A stretch of DNA of 28,801 bases from Candidatus Peribacteraceae bacterium (GTDB taxonomy: Bacteria; Patescibacteriota; Gracilibacteria; Peribacterales; Peribacteraceae), in assembly GCA_018061525.1 (NCBI GenBank), contig JAGOUB010000001.1, forward strand, positions 1 to 28,801, given 5' to 3'. How positions within the stretch are numbered: the stretch's first letter is position 1; the number at the start of each line of letters is the position of its first letter. A program made the position numbers and the translations under genes. The notes under the pieces were generated by a model. It had not been told where the DNA came from and ran no database searches. It saw nothing but the letters and a program-made list of their open reading frames with translations. Of the stretch, positions 7,012-14,686 are shown piece after piece.

Positions 7012-7069
7012 GGCGGCGCAGGTTCGAGGCCGCGCGACTCAAGAGAGGCGCGGCCGAGTTTGCGCCGCC
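7012..7069. repeat. Nested inverted repeat in a gene-free stretch
   Basis: An outer 9-bp pair, GGCGGCGCA (7012-7020) with TGCGCCGCC (7061-7069), encloses an inner 8-bp pair, GGCCGCGC (7028-7035) with GCGCGGCC (7048-7055), around a 12-nt loop. The 321-bp interval 6913-7233 has no convincing gene; this element and the palindrome at 7124-7152 are its main contents besides the two flanking promoters. It could be a structured RNA, a repeat element or a remnant of transferred DNA. Confidence 0.5.
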
Positions 7070-7123
7070 CGCGGACCGAGCCATTTCGCGCAGGCAACAC
7101 AACGTCAGCGGCCTGTTTCTTTC

Positions 7124-7152
7124 TCCACTTTCTTTGCGCCAAAGAAAGTGGA
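7124..7152. repeat. 13-bp perfect palindrome with CTTTCTTT core
   Basis: The 13-base arm TCCACTTTCTTTG (7124-7136) pairs perfectly with CAAAGAAAGTGGA (7140-7152) across a CGC loop. CTTTCTTT/AAAGAAAG palindromes of this kind recur between genes in many bacteria, which suggests a dispersed repeat unit rather than a gene-specific site. There is no following T tract. Confidence 0.55.
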
Positions 7153-7219
7153 TACCGTTGGCTGTCGCCAGCCTAAAAGTTGCAGGCTAAATAGTGGCAT
7201 GACGCCTGACCGGAAAGGA

Positions 7220-7225
7220 TATACT
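7220..7225 (+). promoter_or_regulatory. -10 element of zwf
   Basis: TATACT ends eight bases before the zwf ATG at 7234. The -35 is not clear. Confidence 0.5.
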
Positions 7226-7233
7226 GACCCCCG

Positions 7234-8637
7234 ATGCTTACCGCCACCCGCCCCTTCTCCCTCATCATCTTCGGCGCCTCCGGGCACCTGGCGAAGATCA
7301 AGATCTATCCGGCGCTCTACGTCCTCTTCTTGAAGAAACGCCTGCCGGCGTCGTTCTCCATCGTGGGTTACGCGCGCACAGCCATGGATACGGGCGCTTT
7401 CCGCGCACTCGTCGGCGAGGCGGTGAGGGCCGACCTCGAAGAGGTGAATGCCACGTTGTTGGAGGAGTTCCTGAGCCACGTCCACTACCGCGCCGGCCAG
7501 TACGACAAGGTCGATGACTTCCAGGCGCTCGCCGCGCAGCTCACTGAACTTGAAGGTAACGAGGCTGCCGTTCGCCTGGCGTACCTCTCCATCCCGCCCG
7601 ATGTTTTCGGCGCCGTACTCGAGAACCTCTCGGCCGGCGGGGTCCGCAATACCGACTTCCGCTGCATCCTCGAGAAGCCTGTGGGCTACAACCTGGCGAG
7701 TTTCAAGGTCTTGAAGAAGCAGCTCATGGATTCCTTTAAGGAGTCCGAGATCTACCTGCTCGACCACTACCTGGGCAAAGAGGCCGTCCGTAACCTCTAC
7801 TACCTGCGCAGCGGTAATCCCATCTTCGAGCGCGTCTTCGACCATGAGCTCATGCACCACGTCGAGGTGGCGGCCATCGAGTCGGCGGGCATCAGCAGCC
7901 GCGCCGGCTATTTCGACAAATCCGGCACGCTGCGCGACATGGTCCAGAGCCACCTGCTCATGGCCCTCTCGCTGCTCACCATGCGCCTGGGCGGCGAGGA
8001 CGACATCCAGGCCGGCCGCTACGCCGCGCTCAAGGAGTGGTCCGTGGCCGAGGGGCCGCTCTCGGAGGTGATCGTGCAGGGGCAGTACGAGGGTTACGCG
8101 CAGGAGAAGGACGTCGCCGCCGGCTCGCGCTCCAACACCTACGTGGCCCTACGCCTGCAGAGCCGCTGCGAGCGCTACAAGGGCATTCCCTTCGTGATCA
8201 AGACGGGCAAGAAGCTCGACCGCAAAGAGACGCGCATTTCGGTGCAGTTCAAGCCCGCCAGCAACGCCCTCGTCGGCAACGCGCCCAACCAGCTCGACGT
8301 CATCCTCCAGGGCGAAGCCGGCCTCAAGCTCCATCTGCAAACCAAGCTCGGCGGCAGCGAGCCTGCCTTCCGTCCGCTCGTGCTGGCCGACCCGCTCGTC
8401 TGCGTGGGCGACTGCCTGCCCGAGCACGGTCTGCTCCTGCTTGAGGCCATCAACGGCATCCGCCGCTGGTTCCTCACGTTCGAAGAGGTGGAAGCCTCGT
8501 GGGCGCTGGTCGATCCGCTGCAGACCCACCTGGACGATCCCCAGACTCCGCTCGTCTCTTATCCCGCCGGTTCTCGCGGTCCCGCCCAGGCCGACGCTTG
8601 GATCGCCGGCCACGGCTTAGGCTGGCTCGCCTGCTGA
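7234..8637 (+). CDS. zwf: Glucose-6-phosphate 1-dehydrogenase
   Basis: A 467-residue enzyme of the oxidative pentose phosphate pathway; it oxidises glucose 6-phosphate to 6-phosphogluconolactone with reduction of NAD(P)+. The N-terminal dinucleotide site is GASGHLAK (residues 14-21), where most relatives have Asp instead of His18. The substrate and catalytic motif DHYLGKE begins at D177-H178, and LEKPVG and YFDKSGTLRDMVQSHLLM are also present. Length is near the usual 470-510. Pgl follows eight bases after the stop, so the two form a metabolic operon that feeds the product directly to the lactonase. 6-Phosphogluconate dehydrogenase is not in this window. The ATG is preceded by TATACT at leaderless spacing and has no Shine-Dalgarno. 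Confidence 0.93.
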   Translation: MLTATRPFSLIIFGASGHLAKIKIYPALYVLFLKKRLPASFSIVGYARTAMDTGAFRALVGEAVRADLEEVNATLLEEFLSHVHYRAGQYDKVDDFQALAAQLTELEGNEAAVRLAYLSIPPDVFGAVLENLSAGGVRNTDFRCILEKPVGYNLASFKVLKKQLMDSFKESEIYLLDHYLGKEAVRNLYYLRSGNPIFERVFDHELMHHVEVAAIESAGISSRAGYFDKSGTLRDMVQSHLLMALSLLTMRLGGEDDIQAGRYAALKEWSVAEGPLSEVIVQGQYEGYAQEKDVAAGSRSNTYVALRLQSRCERYKGIPFVIKTGKKLDRKETRISVQFKPASNALVGNAPNQLDVILQGEAGLKLHLQTKLGGSEPAFRPLVLADPLVCVGDCLPEHGLLLLEAINGIRRWFLTFEEVEASWALVDPLQTHLDDPQTPLVSYPAGSRGPAQADAWIAGHGLGWLAC

Positions 8638-8645
8638 CCAGATCT

Positions 8646-9341
8646 ATGAGTATCTCCCCCTTGATCATCGCCCCCGACCACGAGCAATTCGTGGAAGACG
8701 CCGCTGCCCTCATCGCCGCCGCCATCCGCGGTGCCATCGACGAGCGTGATCGCTGCACCATCGCCCTCTCCGGCGGCTCCACGCCCGGTCCCGTCTACAC
8801 GCGCCTGGCTGGCCTGCCCAACATCGACTGGTCCAAGGTGATCATCATGCTGGCCGATGAGCGCTGCGTGCCCATGACCAGTGCCGAGAGTACGCAGGGC
8901 ATGATCATCGAGACCCTGATCAAGCGCCTGCCTGTCCGTCCGTTGCGCTTCGTGGTGCCCGATACCCGCCTGGATCCCGAGCCCGGCGCCGAGGACTACG
9001 CGCTCCAGGTGGAAGACGTCCTCGACGTCGATCCGCTCGATTGCTGCGTGCTTGGCATGGGCGACGATGGTCACATTGCCTCGCTCTTCCCGCCACTCAG
9101 CGAGCTCGCCCAGAGCGCGCTCACGGCCTTCCACGCCGAACAGGAGATGTTCGCCGTCCGCGACCGTATCAGCCTAACGCTGCCCGTGCTCGCCTCAGCC
9201 CGCTCACCGTTGCTGCTGCTCTCAGGTGCCAAGAAGAAGGCCGCCTGGGACGAAATGCGCGCCTCGCCCGAGGGCCAAGAGCGCTGGCCGTTCAAGGCCG
9301 TGCTGGCCGGACGCAAGGCCCGCGTGGTCGCGCAGTGGTGA
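8646..9341 (+). CDS. pgl: 6-Phosphogluconolactonase
   Basis: A 231-residue protein of the NagB/DevB lactonase fold that hydrolyses 6-phosphogluconolactone to 6-phosphogluconate in the cytoplasm. Diagnostic stretches are ALSGGSTP near the N-terminus, MLADERCVP, and GMGDDGHIASLFP around two thirds in, which together form the phosphate and lactone site. Length is normal for DevB-type enzymes. The ATG lies eight bases past the zwf stop with no obvious Shine-Dalgarno, suggesting cotranscription and perhaps translational coupling. A 9-bp stem brackets the stop codon but lacks a T tract. Confidence 0.92.
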   Translation: MSISPLIIAPDHEQFVEDAAALIAAAIRGAIDERDRCTIALSGGSTPGPVYTRLAGLPNIDWSKVIIMLADERCVPMTSAESTQGMIIETLIKRLPVRPLRFVVPDTRLDPEPGAEDYALQVEDVLDVDPLDCCVLGMGDDGHIASLFPPLSELAQSALTAFHAEQEMFAVRDRISLTLPVLASARSPLLLLSGAKKKAAWDEMRASPEGQERWPFKAVLAGRKARVVAQW

Positions 9342-9349
9342 CGCGGGCC
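9317..9349. other. Stem-loop over the pgl stop codon
   Basis: GGCCCGCGT (9317-9325) pairs perfectly with ACGCGGGCC (9341-9349) across a 15-nt loop that contains most of the stop codon. With no T run it is a weak terminator candidate; it might protect the mRNA end. Confidence 0.3.
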
Positions 9350-9362
9350 CGGTCCGGTGTGA

Positions 9363-9770
9363 TCACATCATGTTCTTCGGCTGCAGCGTGCTGCAGCGGT
9401 TGCCTTCGCTGTCGATGAACGACACGAACATCCCGATGCCCGGGATCTCCATGGGCTCGCCGAGCACCTTGCCGCCTGCCGCCGTGATGTCTTTGACCGT
9501 GGCGTTGATGTCGCGCGTGGCGATCACCAGCGACGGGTGCTGGGCCGCGTCGTCGGCCGGCGGCGAGAAGAAGCCGCCGTTGATCGCGCCGGGCGTCTTG
9601 ATCATGCGCTGCTCATCCGTCTCGGTGGTGGTGACGGTCATGTAGTCGCCCATCTCCGGGCCGAGCTGCTTGGTCTCCCAGCCGAAGACGTTCTGGTAGA
9701 ACTCCGCCATGCGCTTGCGGTCCTTGGCCGGCATCTCAAAGTGCACGACGGGATGCATGTCTTTCTTCAT
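9363..9770 (-). CDS. VOC (glyoxalase/bleomycin-resistance) family protein
   Basis: A 135-residue single VOC-fold protein. It opens MHPVVHFEMPAKDRKRMAEF, the usual first beta-alpha unit, continues through FGWETKQLGPEMGDYM and GAINGGFF, and ends GKVLGEPMEIPGIGMFVSFIDSEGNR, the second unit. This subgroup is common as small stand-alone proteins of unknown substrate in many bacteria. The conserved His near the start and Glu near the end could hold a metal. It lies downstream of the YraN gene on the same strand, 83 bases away, and may be cotranscribed. A weak TATTCT lies 16 bases before the ATG. Family is secure; reaction is unknown. Confidence 0.85.
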   Translation of the reverse strand: MKKDMHPVVHFEMPAKDRKRMAEFYQNVFGWETKQLGPEMGDYMTVTTTETDEQRMIKTPGAINGGFFSPPADDAAQHPSLVIATRDINATVKDITAAGGKVLGEPMEIPGIGMFVSFIDSEGNRCSTLQPKNMM

Positions 9771-9853
9771 GGATTCTGGGGGAAAAGAATACGGCTTCTT
9801 CGGACGATACCCGCCGCTCGCAGCGGCTCAAGCGAAAAGACAAGCTCTTCGGA

Positions 9854-10255
9854 TCAGGCCTCCGGCTCGCTCCAGGCCAAGTCTTTCAGGTGCTGCGTCA
9901 CGCGGCCGCCCTCCACGCAGAGCAGGTCGAGGCGGTAGCCGATCTCGCCCAGCCGCTCACGCTCCATCCAGGTGCGCGCCGCCCGGCTCATGGCCGCGCG
10001 CTTGCGGGGCGTCACGTTGATCGCGGGGTCGTAACCGCTGCGCTGGCGAGCCTTCACCTCGATGAACGCCAGCACGCGGTCGGTGGGGTCGTAGGCGAGC
10101 AGGTCGATCTCGTCGCGATCGACGCGCACGTTGCGGTCGAGGACGCGGTAGCCGAGCAGGCGGATACGCCGCTCCGCCACTACTTCACCCTCGCGTCCCA
10201 CGACCGCCGAGTTGTTGCCTCCTGCCAAGCGATTGAGCCAGTTCTGCATGTGCAC
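9854..10255 (-). CDS. YraN/UPF0102 family endonuclease-like protein
   Basis: A 133-residue protein (131 if it starts at the second Met). It carries the family pattern GREGEVVAERRIRLLGYRVL, then DEIDLLAYD and AFIEVKAR, which is the PD-(D/E)XK-type acidic and lysine core. UPF0102 members are predicted Holliday-junction-resolvase-like nucleases; no firm role is established for most. It is divergent from the comM-like gene, as the two families often neighbour each other in bacteria and both relate to DNA handling. Start codons at 10255 and 10249 are both possible and neither has a clear Shine-Dalgarno. Confidence 0.82.
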   Translation of the reverse strand: MHMQNWLNRLAGGNNSAVVGREGEVVAERRIRLLGYRVLDRNVRVDRDEIDLLAYDPTDRVLAFIEVKARQRSGYDPAINVTPRKRAAMSRAARTWMERERLGEIGYRLDLLCVEGGRVTQHLKDLAWSEPEA

Positions 10256-10273
10256 ACCTTCCCACAGAGGTGT
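10254..10273. promoter_or_regulatory. Inverted repeat between yraN-like and comM-like genes
   Basis: ACACCT (10254-10259) and AGGTGT (10268-10273) form a 6-bp inverted repeat in the divergent intergenic region. It could be an operator; there is nothing further to support this. Confidence 0.25.
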
Positions 10274-10349
10274 CTATTCGTCCACCACATCCACTCGACA
10301 GGGAAGCCAAAGGTATGGTGTACTTTCGTTCACTTCCTCCTCTCCCCCA

Positions 10350-11846
10350 ATGCTCACCAAGCTCTTCTCCTTCGCCAACGTCGGCCTGGCCGGCGAACGC
10401 GTCACCGTCGAGGTCGGCTCGGCGCTCGGCGAGTCGCAGATCGTCATTGTCGGCCTCGGCGACACGGCTGTGCAGGAGAGTAAGCAGCGCGTGAAGATGG
10501 CCATCCGTTCGAGCGGCTTCAAGCTTCCCAGTGGCCGCTCCGTCACCATCAACCTCGCCCCCGCCGACTTAAAGAAAGTCGGCCCGCGTTACGACCTGCC
10601 GATCGCGCTCGGACTTCTCATGGCGCACGACCTGATCGACGTGGACGAGAAGCTGCTGTCATCCACCGCTTTCATCGGTGAGCTCGCGCTCGACGGCGGC
10701 CTGCGCCACGTCAGCGCCGTGCTGCCCGCGGCCATCGGCTGCCGCGAGTCGGGACTCAACCGCATCGTCGTGCCGGCCGCCAACGGTCCCGAGGCCGCGC
10801 TCGTCCCTGGCCTGGAGGTGGTCGCGGTCGAGACGCTCGGCGAATTGGTGGAGGTGCTCACGGGCAAGCGCGTGCCGGTCGTGGTCACGCCGCCCGCCGC
10901 GGCCGCCGGCTATGACGCCGGCATCGACTTTGCCGATATCCGCGGCCAGGAGCAGGCCAAACGCGCCCTCGAGATCGCGGCCGCCGGCGGCCATAACGTG
11001 CTGCTCAGCGGCGCGCCCGGCTCCGGCAAGACGCTGCTCGCCAAGGCGCTGCGCGGCATTTTGCCGCCGCTGTCCCAAGAGGAATCCATCGAGGTCTCAC
11101 GCATCTACTCCGTCGCCAACCTGCTTCCCTCCGACCGGCCGCTCCTCACCGAGCGCCCGTTCCGCTCGGTGCACCACACCGCCAGCGGCGTCTCCATCGT
11201 GGGCGGCGGGCAGATCCCCGGCCCGGGCGAGATCAGCCTGGCGCACCGCGGTGTGCTCTTCTTGGATGAAGTGATCGAGTTCCCGGTGCAGGTGCTGGAG
11301 GTGCTGCGCCAGCCGCTGGAAGAGCGCACGGTCACCATCACGCGTGCCCAGGGTTCCGTCGCCTTCCCGGCCGACTTCCTGCTGGTGGCCGCCATGAACC
11401 CGCCGGACCAGGTGGGCCTTACCGGCCGCCGCACCAAGCGTGCCCTCTCGGCGCCGCTCATGGACCGCATCGACCTGACTGTCGACGTGCGCCCAGTCCC
11501 AATCGGCGAGCTGCAGGGCCGCCCGGCCATGGCTGAAAGCACCATCCAAATCCGCGCCCGCGTGTCCGCCGCGCGCGACCGCCAGCTCAAGCGCCTGGCC
11601 GCGAGCGGCATCCGTACCAACAAGGAGATGAACATCCGCCAGCTGCAGGAGCTCTGCCCGCTCTCGCCGGCCTGTGAACAACTGCTCAAGACCGCCGCCG
11701 AGCGCCTCAAGCTCTCGGCCCGCAGCTACCACCGCACCATCAAGGTGGCACGCACCATCGCCGATCTGGAGGACAGTGACGACATCGCCCCGGGTCATGT
11801 CGCCGAGGCTCTGCAGTACCGTCATGCCGCCCAAATGGATGCCTAA
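10350..11846 (+). CDS. comM: YifB/ComM family Mg-chelatase-like AAA+ ATPase
   Basis: A 498-residue AAA+ ATPase. The N-terminal part (about 1-170) is the Lon-protease-like S5 fold of the family: ALGESQIVIVGLGDTAVQESKQRVKMAI and PADLKKVGPRYDLPIALG. The ATPase core has Walker A GAPGSGKT (221-228), HHTASGVSIVGGG, Walker B GVLFLDEV and AAMNPP. The C-terminal helical domain ends with SYHRTIKVARTIADLEDS. In naturally competent bacteria ComM is a hexameric branch-migration helicase that helps integrate transformed DNA; that role is known for other phyla and inferred here. Length matches the family (about 500). It stands divergent to the YraN-like gene. The ATG is placed by family alignment; no strong Shine-Dalgarno is seen. 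Confidence 0.9.
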   Translation: MLTKLFSFANVGLAGERVTVEVGSALGESQIVIVGLGDTAVQESKQRVKMAIRSSGFKLPSGRSVTINLAPADLKKVGPRYDLPIALGLLMAHDLIDVDEKLLSSTAFIGELALDGGLRHVSAVLPAAIGCRESGLNRIVVPAANGPEAALVPGLEVVAVETLGELVEVLTGKRVPVVVTPPAAAAGYDAGIDFADIRGQEQAKRALEIAAAGGHNVLLSGAPGSGKTLLAKALRGILPPLSQEESIEVSRIYSVANLLPSDRPLLTERPFRSVHHTASGVSIVGGGQIPGPGEISLAHRGVLFLDEVIEFPVQVLEVLRQPLEERTVTITRAQGSVAFPADFLLVAAMNPPDQVGLTGRRTKRALSAPLMDRIDLTVDVRPVPIGELQGRPAMAESTIQIRARVSAARDRQLKRLAASGIRTNKEMNIRQLQELCPLSPACEQLLKTAAERLKLSARSYHRTIKVARTIADLEDSDDIAPGHVAEALQYRHAAQMDA

Positions 11847-11897
11847 TGGGTATGGGTTTTTCGTCTGCCGCGAATCGCCTCAGCAAGCCCTCCTTAT

Positions 11898-11925
11898 TTG
11901 ACGGTTTACGGGGATGGTCTCTAGT
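11898..11925 (+). promoter_or_regulatory. Sigma-70-type promoter, leaderless spacing
   Basis: TTGACG (11898-11903) and TCTAGT (11920-11925) are 16 bp apart, and the -10 ends eight bases before ATG 11934. This is one of the clearest two-element promoters in the window. Confidence 0.6.
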
Positions 11926-11933
11926 CTGCGCGC

Positions 11934-12899
11934 ATGCGCCTCCCCCGCCTCTCCCTCCTGTCTTTGTCCGTGGCCGTGCTTGTGCCGGCTCTTACCTTCG
12001 CCGCTCCGGCTGTGTCGCTTAGCGACCTACTGATGCGCTTCACGGCCGATGCCGGCCCGCGCCAGTTCTCGCTCCAGGCGACCATCGCCGAGTCGCCGTT
12101 GGGCTCCGCCACCTCCGTCTCCGTCCGCGGCAAGATGCAGGGCGCCGGCGCCGATGCGATCGCGCACGGCATCGTCTCCATCGCCTCCGAGGGCAAGACC
12201 ATGCGTCTGCGCATGGCCATGCTCGAGCAGACGCTCTACCTCAAACTCTCCAAGGCCGGCGATTCCGAAGACGCGCTCGGCGTGGAGGATGAGCTCGGCG
12301 TCGATCCGTGGATCATGGTCGACCTCGGCGAGGGCGCCGAGATGCTGCCTGCTTCGGCCTCGGACCTCTCTATTGTCGATACCTTCTTCGCCATCCAGTC
12401 CGCCGTCTCCGACGGTAAGGGCGGCACGACCTACACCGTCGGCCTCGTCCCGCGCCCGGCGCTCGCCTTCTCGCAGCTCGTGGGCGGCGAGTGGTCCATG
12501 TTCGGCGAGACAGAGGACACGCTCGACCTGCGCCGCGCCGACGGTTGGATCCGCGACGCCGTGACGGTCGTCTTCCATCTGCAGGAGACATCCGCCGGCC
12601 GCCTGGGAGCCGCCGACTTCTCCGTGTCCGTCGCCGATGGCGATCTGGGCAGCTTCTCCGTCTCCGGCTCGTCCTCGCCGCTGGCCCAGTCCTTTACGCT
12701 CGTGAAGCCGCTTCTCACCGTCCCGCTCGAAGAGGTCTTGGCTGACGAGAGCCTGGGCGGCGACTGGTCCGATCTCCTCGGCAGCGCCGAGCTCTTCGCC
12801 TCTGTGCCCGAGTCCACGCCCGAGGGCTGCACCTCCGGCGACGTCCGCCGCGGCACCTGCCCGGCCGAGTACCAGAGCCGCCGCCAGCTCGGGAACTGA
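11934..12899 (+). CDS. Exported protein of unknown function
   Basis: A 321-residue protein with a clean signal peptide (MRLPRLSLLSLSVAVLVPALTFAAP, cleavage likely after about 23). The rest is beta-rich, with alternating hydrophobic residues (FSLQATIAESPLG, VSVRGKMQG, TLYLKLSK, GTTYTVGLVP). This could fit a lipid-binding half-barrel of the LolA/LppX kind, but I see no diagnostic motif. The C-terminus carries two Cys (GCTSGDVRRGTC) that may form a disulfide. It has its own promoter and ends at a strong bidirectional terminator, so it is monocistronic. Convergent with the SLH-domain gene. Confidence 0.7.
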   Translation: MRLPRLSLLSLSVAVLVPALTFAAPAVSLSDLLMRFTADAGPRQFSLQATIAESPLGSATSVSVRGKMQGAGADAIAHGIVSIASEGKTMRLRMAMLEQTLYLKLSKAGDSEDALGVEDELGVDPWIMVDLGEGAEMLPASASDLSIVDTFFAIQSAVSDGKGGTTYTVGLVPRPALAFSQLVGGEWSMFGETEDTLDLRRADGWIRDAVTVVFHLQETSAGRLGAADFSVSVADGDLGSFSVSGSSSPLAQSFTLVKPLLTVPLEEVLADESLGGDWSDLLGSAELFASVPESTPEGCTSGDVRRGTCPAEYQSRRQLGN

Positions 12900-12918
12900 T
12901 CCTTCTTCGCCTCCCAAC

Positions 12919-12947
12919 AAAAGAGCCCCGGTGACCGGGGCTCTTTT
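12919..12947. terminator. Bidirectional Rho-independent terminator
   Basis: A perfect 13-bp stem with a TGA loop, AAAAGAGCCCCGG on the left arm and its complement on the right, gives a T4 tail in both directions. It separates the convergent genes ending at 12899 and 12969. Confidence 0.93.
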
Positions 12948-12968
12948 CGTAGTGATGAGGAAGCGCGC

Positions 12969-14588
12969 TCAGTCCAGCCAAGGACCGGCCGGGAGCGACG
13001 GTAGGTCGACCCAGCGGAAGTGGCCGACGCCGTCGGTCCACTCGATGTCGCCCAGGTCCGTCAGGCTGCCGGGCAGCGTGAGTGAGACCTGCAGCGAGGG
13101 CGTGGAGCCCACGGGGATGGTGATGTCGGCGAAGACCGAGACCTCGCGCATGGAGCCGACGACGTCCTGGCGGCCCTCGGGCAGCGGGCAGGTGAGCAGT
13201 GTCGGGTTGCTGGAGCTGCGCGAGCAGCTCGTCTCCTGGTTGTCAGCCAGCTTCAGGCCGATGTTCGCCAGGTCCACATTGGCTGTGGCCAGATGGAGCT
13301 GCAGCGAGGTGATGGAGAGCTCAGCGTCGGGCAGCGACTCGCCCGCGAAGGCGAAGCGTCCGATCTCGCGCTTCTTGCCGGCCGCCAGCGCGCCGTCGGG
13401 CATGGTGTTCTGCACCGAGGTGATGCGGGCGAAGGCGGTCTGGCTCGGGGGCTGCACCGGCTTGTCCGACTGCACCATCGCCGAGTCGCCGTTCGTGGTG
13501 CTCGTGATCGTCACGTAGAAAGCCTGCACCAGCACAAACTCCTCGCTCACGCCGCCGTTGTCGGCGGGCTTGAGGTCTAGCACCACGCCGAGCTTGGCCT
13601 TCTGGTTGGCGGCGACCGTCAGCATTTCGCCGTCGTCGGTGCCGCGCCAAATCTTGCGCTTACCCGGCTCGTCGGCCTGGCGCTGCAGCGTAAAGAGCGG
13701 CTGGCCCAAGGCGTCCACGATCGTCACACCCTGCACGCTCGTCAGCTCGCGATCGAAGCGCACCTCGGCACCCTGCACGCGCACCTCCGTGTCGCTGCCG
13801 AAGTTGCCCTCGGCCACGGGCTGCGTCATTTGTCCCAACAGGAGCAGGCGGCTCTTGGCCTCCCAACCGGTCGACGAGCTGCTGCTCGACGAGGACGAGC
13901 TCACGCTGGAGCTGCTCGACGAACTGCTGCTGGAAGTCGAAGAAGAGGAAGAGCTGCTCGGAGGCGTCCAGTCGCCGGCTTCGGCGTCGCGGTAGTCATC
14001 CAGCTCGCCTTCGCTCTCGGCCCAGAAGCCGGCGGCCAAGCGGGCCATCTCGCCGCGCGTCAGGCTGTGGTCGTAGGCGGTCGAGCCCGGCAGCGTTGTG
14101 CCGCGGGCGCGCGCCGCGGAGGCGTAGCGCAGGTACCACTCGCCGCCGCTCGGCTGCACGTCGTAGTCGAAGAGCAGTGTCATCATCTTAAGAGCCTCGG
14201 CGTAGTTCACCGGGTTGGCCGGGCGGAAAGTGCCGTCGGGGTTGCCGGCGACGATGCCGAGCGCCTTAGCCGTGCAGACTGCGGCCGAGAACCAATCCGA
14301 CGCACGCACATCGGGGAAGCAGTTGGCGGCCGCGCCGGCATCAACGCCACCCTTCAGGCGCATCACGATCGCCGTGAACTCGGCGCGGTTCAGCGTGCGG
14401 CTGGGGCGGAAGGTGCCGTCGGGGTTTCCCTCCAGCACGCCCTCGCGCGTCAGCAGGCTGATGCCTACCGACTGCGGTAGGTTGAACGGTCCGTCTTCGT
14501 ACTGGCCGGAGATGTCCGAGAAATCGAGCGCGGCGCTGGCCGTGAGCGGCAGCAGTGCGAGCGCCAAGGTGGAGATGAGGCGTTTCAT
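12969..14588 (-). CDS. S-layer homology (SLH) domain protein with poly-Ser linker
   Basis: A 539-residue exported protein. The signal peptide (about 1-19, ending ASA) is followed by three SLH repeats: about 24-78 (with GVLEGNPDGTFRPSRTLNRAEF), 88-139 (GIVAGNPDGTFRPANPVNYAEA) and a weaker third at about 147-190 (SLTRGEMARLAAGFW). A nearly pure Ser stretch of about 30 residues (208-238) leads to a C-terminal beta-rich region of about 300 residues with two adhesion-like or pilus-like segments and two Cys. SLH domains anchor proteins to pyruvylated wall polysaccharide in other bacteria; that attachment is inferred here. The gene lies on its own promoter downstream of the prepilin terminator. Confidence 0.88.
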   Translation of the reverse strand: MKRLISTLALALLPLTASAALDFSDISGQYEDGPFNLPQSVGISLLTREGVLEGNPDGTFRPSRTLNRAEFTAIVMRLKGGVDAGAAANCFPDVRASDWFSAAVCTAKALGIVAGNPDGTFRPANPVNYAEALKMMTLLFDYDVQPSGGEWYLRYASAARARGTTLPGSTAYDHSLTRGEMARLAAGFWAESEGELDDYRDAEAGDWTPPSSSSSSSTSSSSSSSSSSVSSSSSSSSSSTGWEAKSRLLLLGQMTQPVAEGNFGSDTEVRVQGAEVRFDRELTSVQGVTIVDALGQPLFTLQRQADEPGKRKIWRGTDDGEMLTVAANQKAKLGVVLDLKPADNGGVSEEFVLVQAFYVTITSTTNGDSAMVQSDKPVQPPSQTAFARITSVQNTMPDGALAAGKKREIGRFAFAGESLPDAELSITSLQLHLATANVDLANIGLKLADNQETSCSRSSSNPTLLTCPLPEGRQDVVGSMREVSVFADITIPVGSTPSLQVSLTLPGSLTDLGDIEWTDGVGHFRWVDLPSLPAGPWLD

Positions 14589-14597
14589 AGTGGGGTC

Positions 14598-14606
14598 ACT
14601 CTAGCA
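14598..14606 (-). promoter_or_regulatory. Extended -10 promoter of the SLH gene
   Basis: On the minus strand TGC-TAGAGT (14606-14598) ends nine bases before ATG 14588. Confidence 0.55.
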
Positions 14607-14635
14607 CGACGCGCGACCGTCCTCTTCCTGACACG

Positions 14636-14659
14636 AAAAACCCCCGGTTTCCCGAGGGT
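14636..14659 (-). terminator. Rho-independent terminator of the prepilin gene
   Basis: On the minus strand an 8-bp stem, ACCCTCGG with CCGGGGGT (one G-T pair), has a GAAA loop and is followed by TTTTT. It separates the prepilin gene from the SLH gene downstream. Confidence 0.85.
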
Positions 14660-14686
14660 CTTTTTAGAGGAGAGGCGAATGTGCGT

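Noticed and set aside
6611..7142. Two minus-strand reading frames through the inverted repeats upstream of zwf
   Set aside because: Translations are basic low-complexity sequence produced by the CTTTCTTT palindrome and overlap the sunset-domain gene.
9317..9349. Stem at the pgl stop as a strong terminator
   Set aside because: The stem is perfect but no T tract follows in either direction; kept only as a low-confidence structure.
13860..13960. Poly-Ser region as a DNA tandem repeat
   Set aside because: Serine codons are mixed (TCG, TCC, AGC and others) with no constant repeat unit.
13558..13995. Plus-strand reading frame ending in an Asp/Glu/Leu run
   Set aside because: It is the mirror of the poly-Ser linker of the SLH protein on the other strand.
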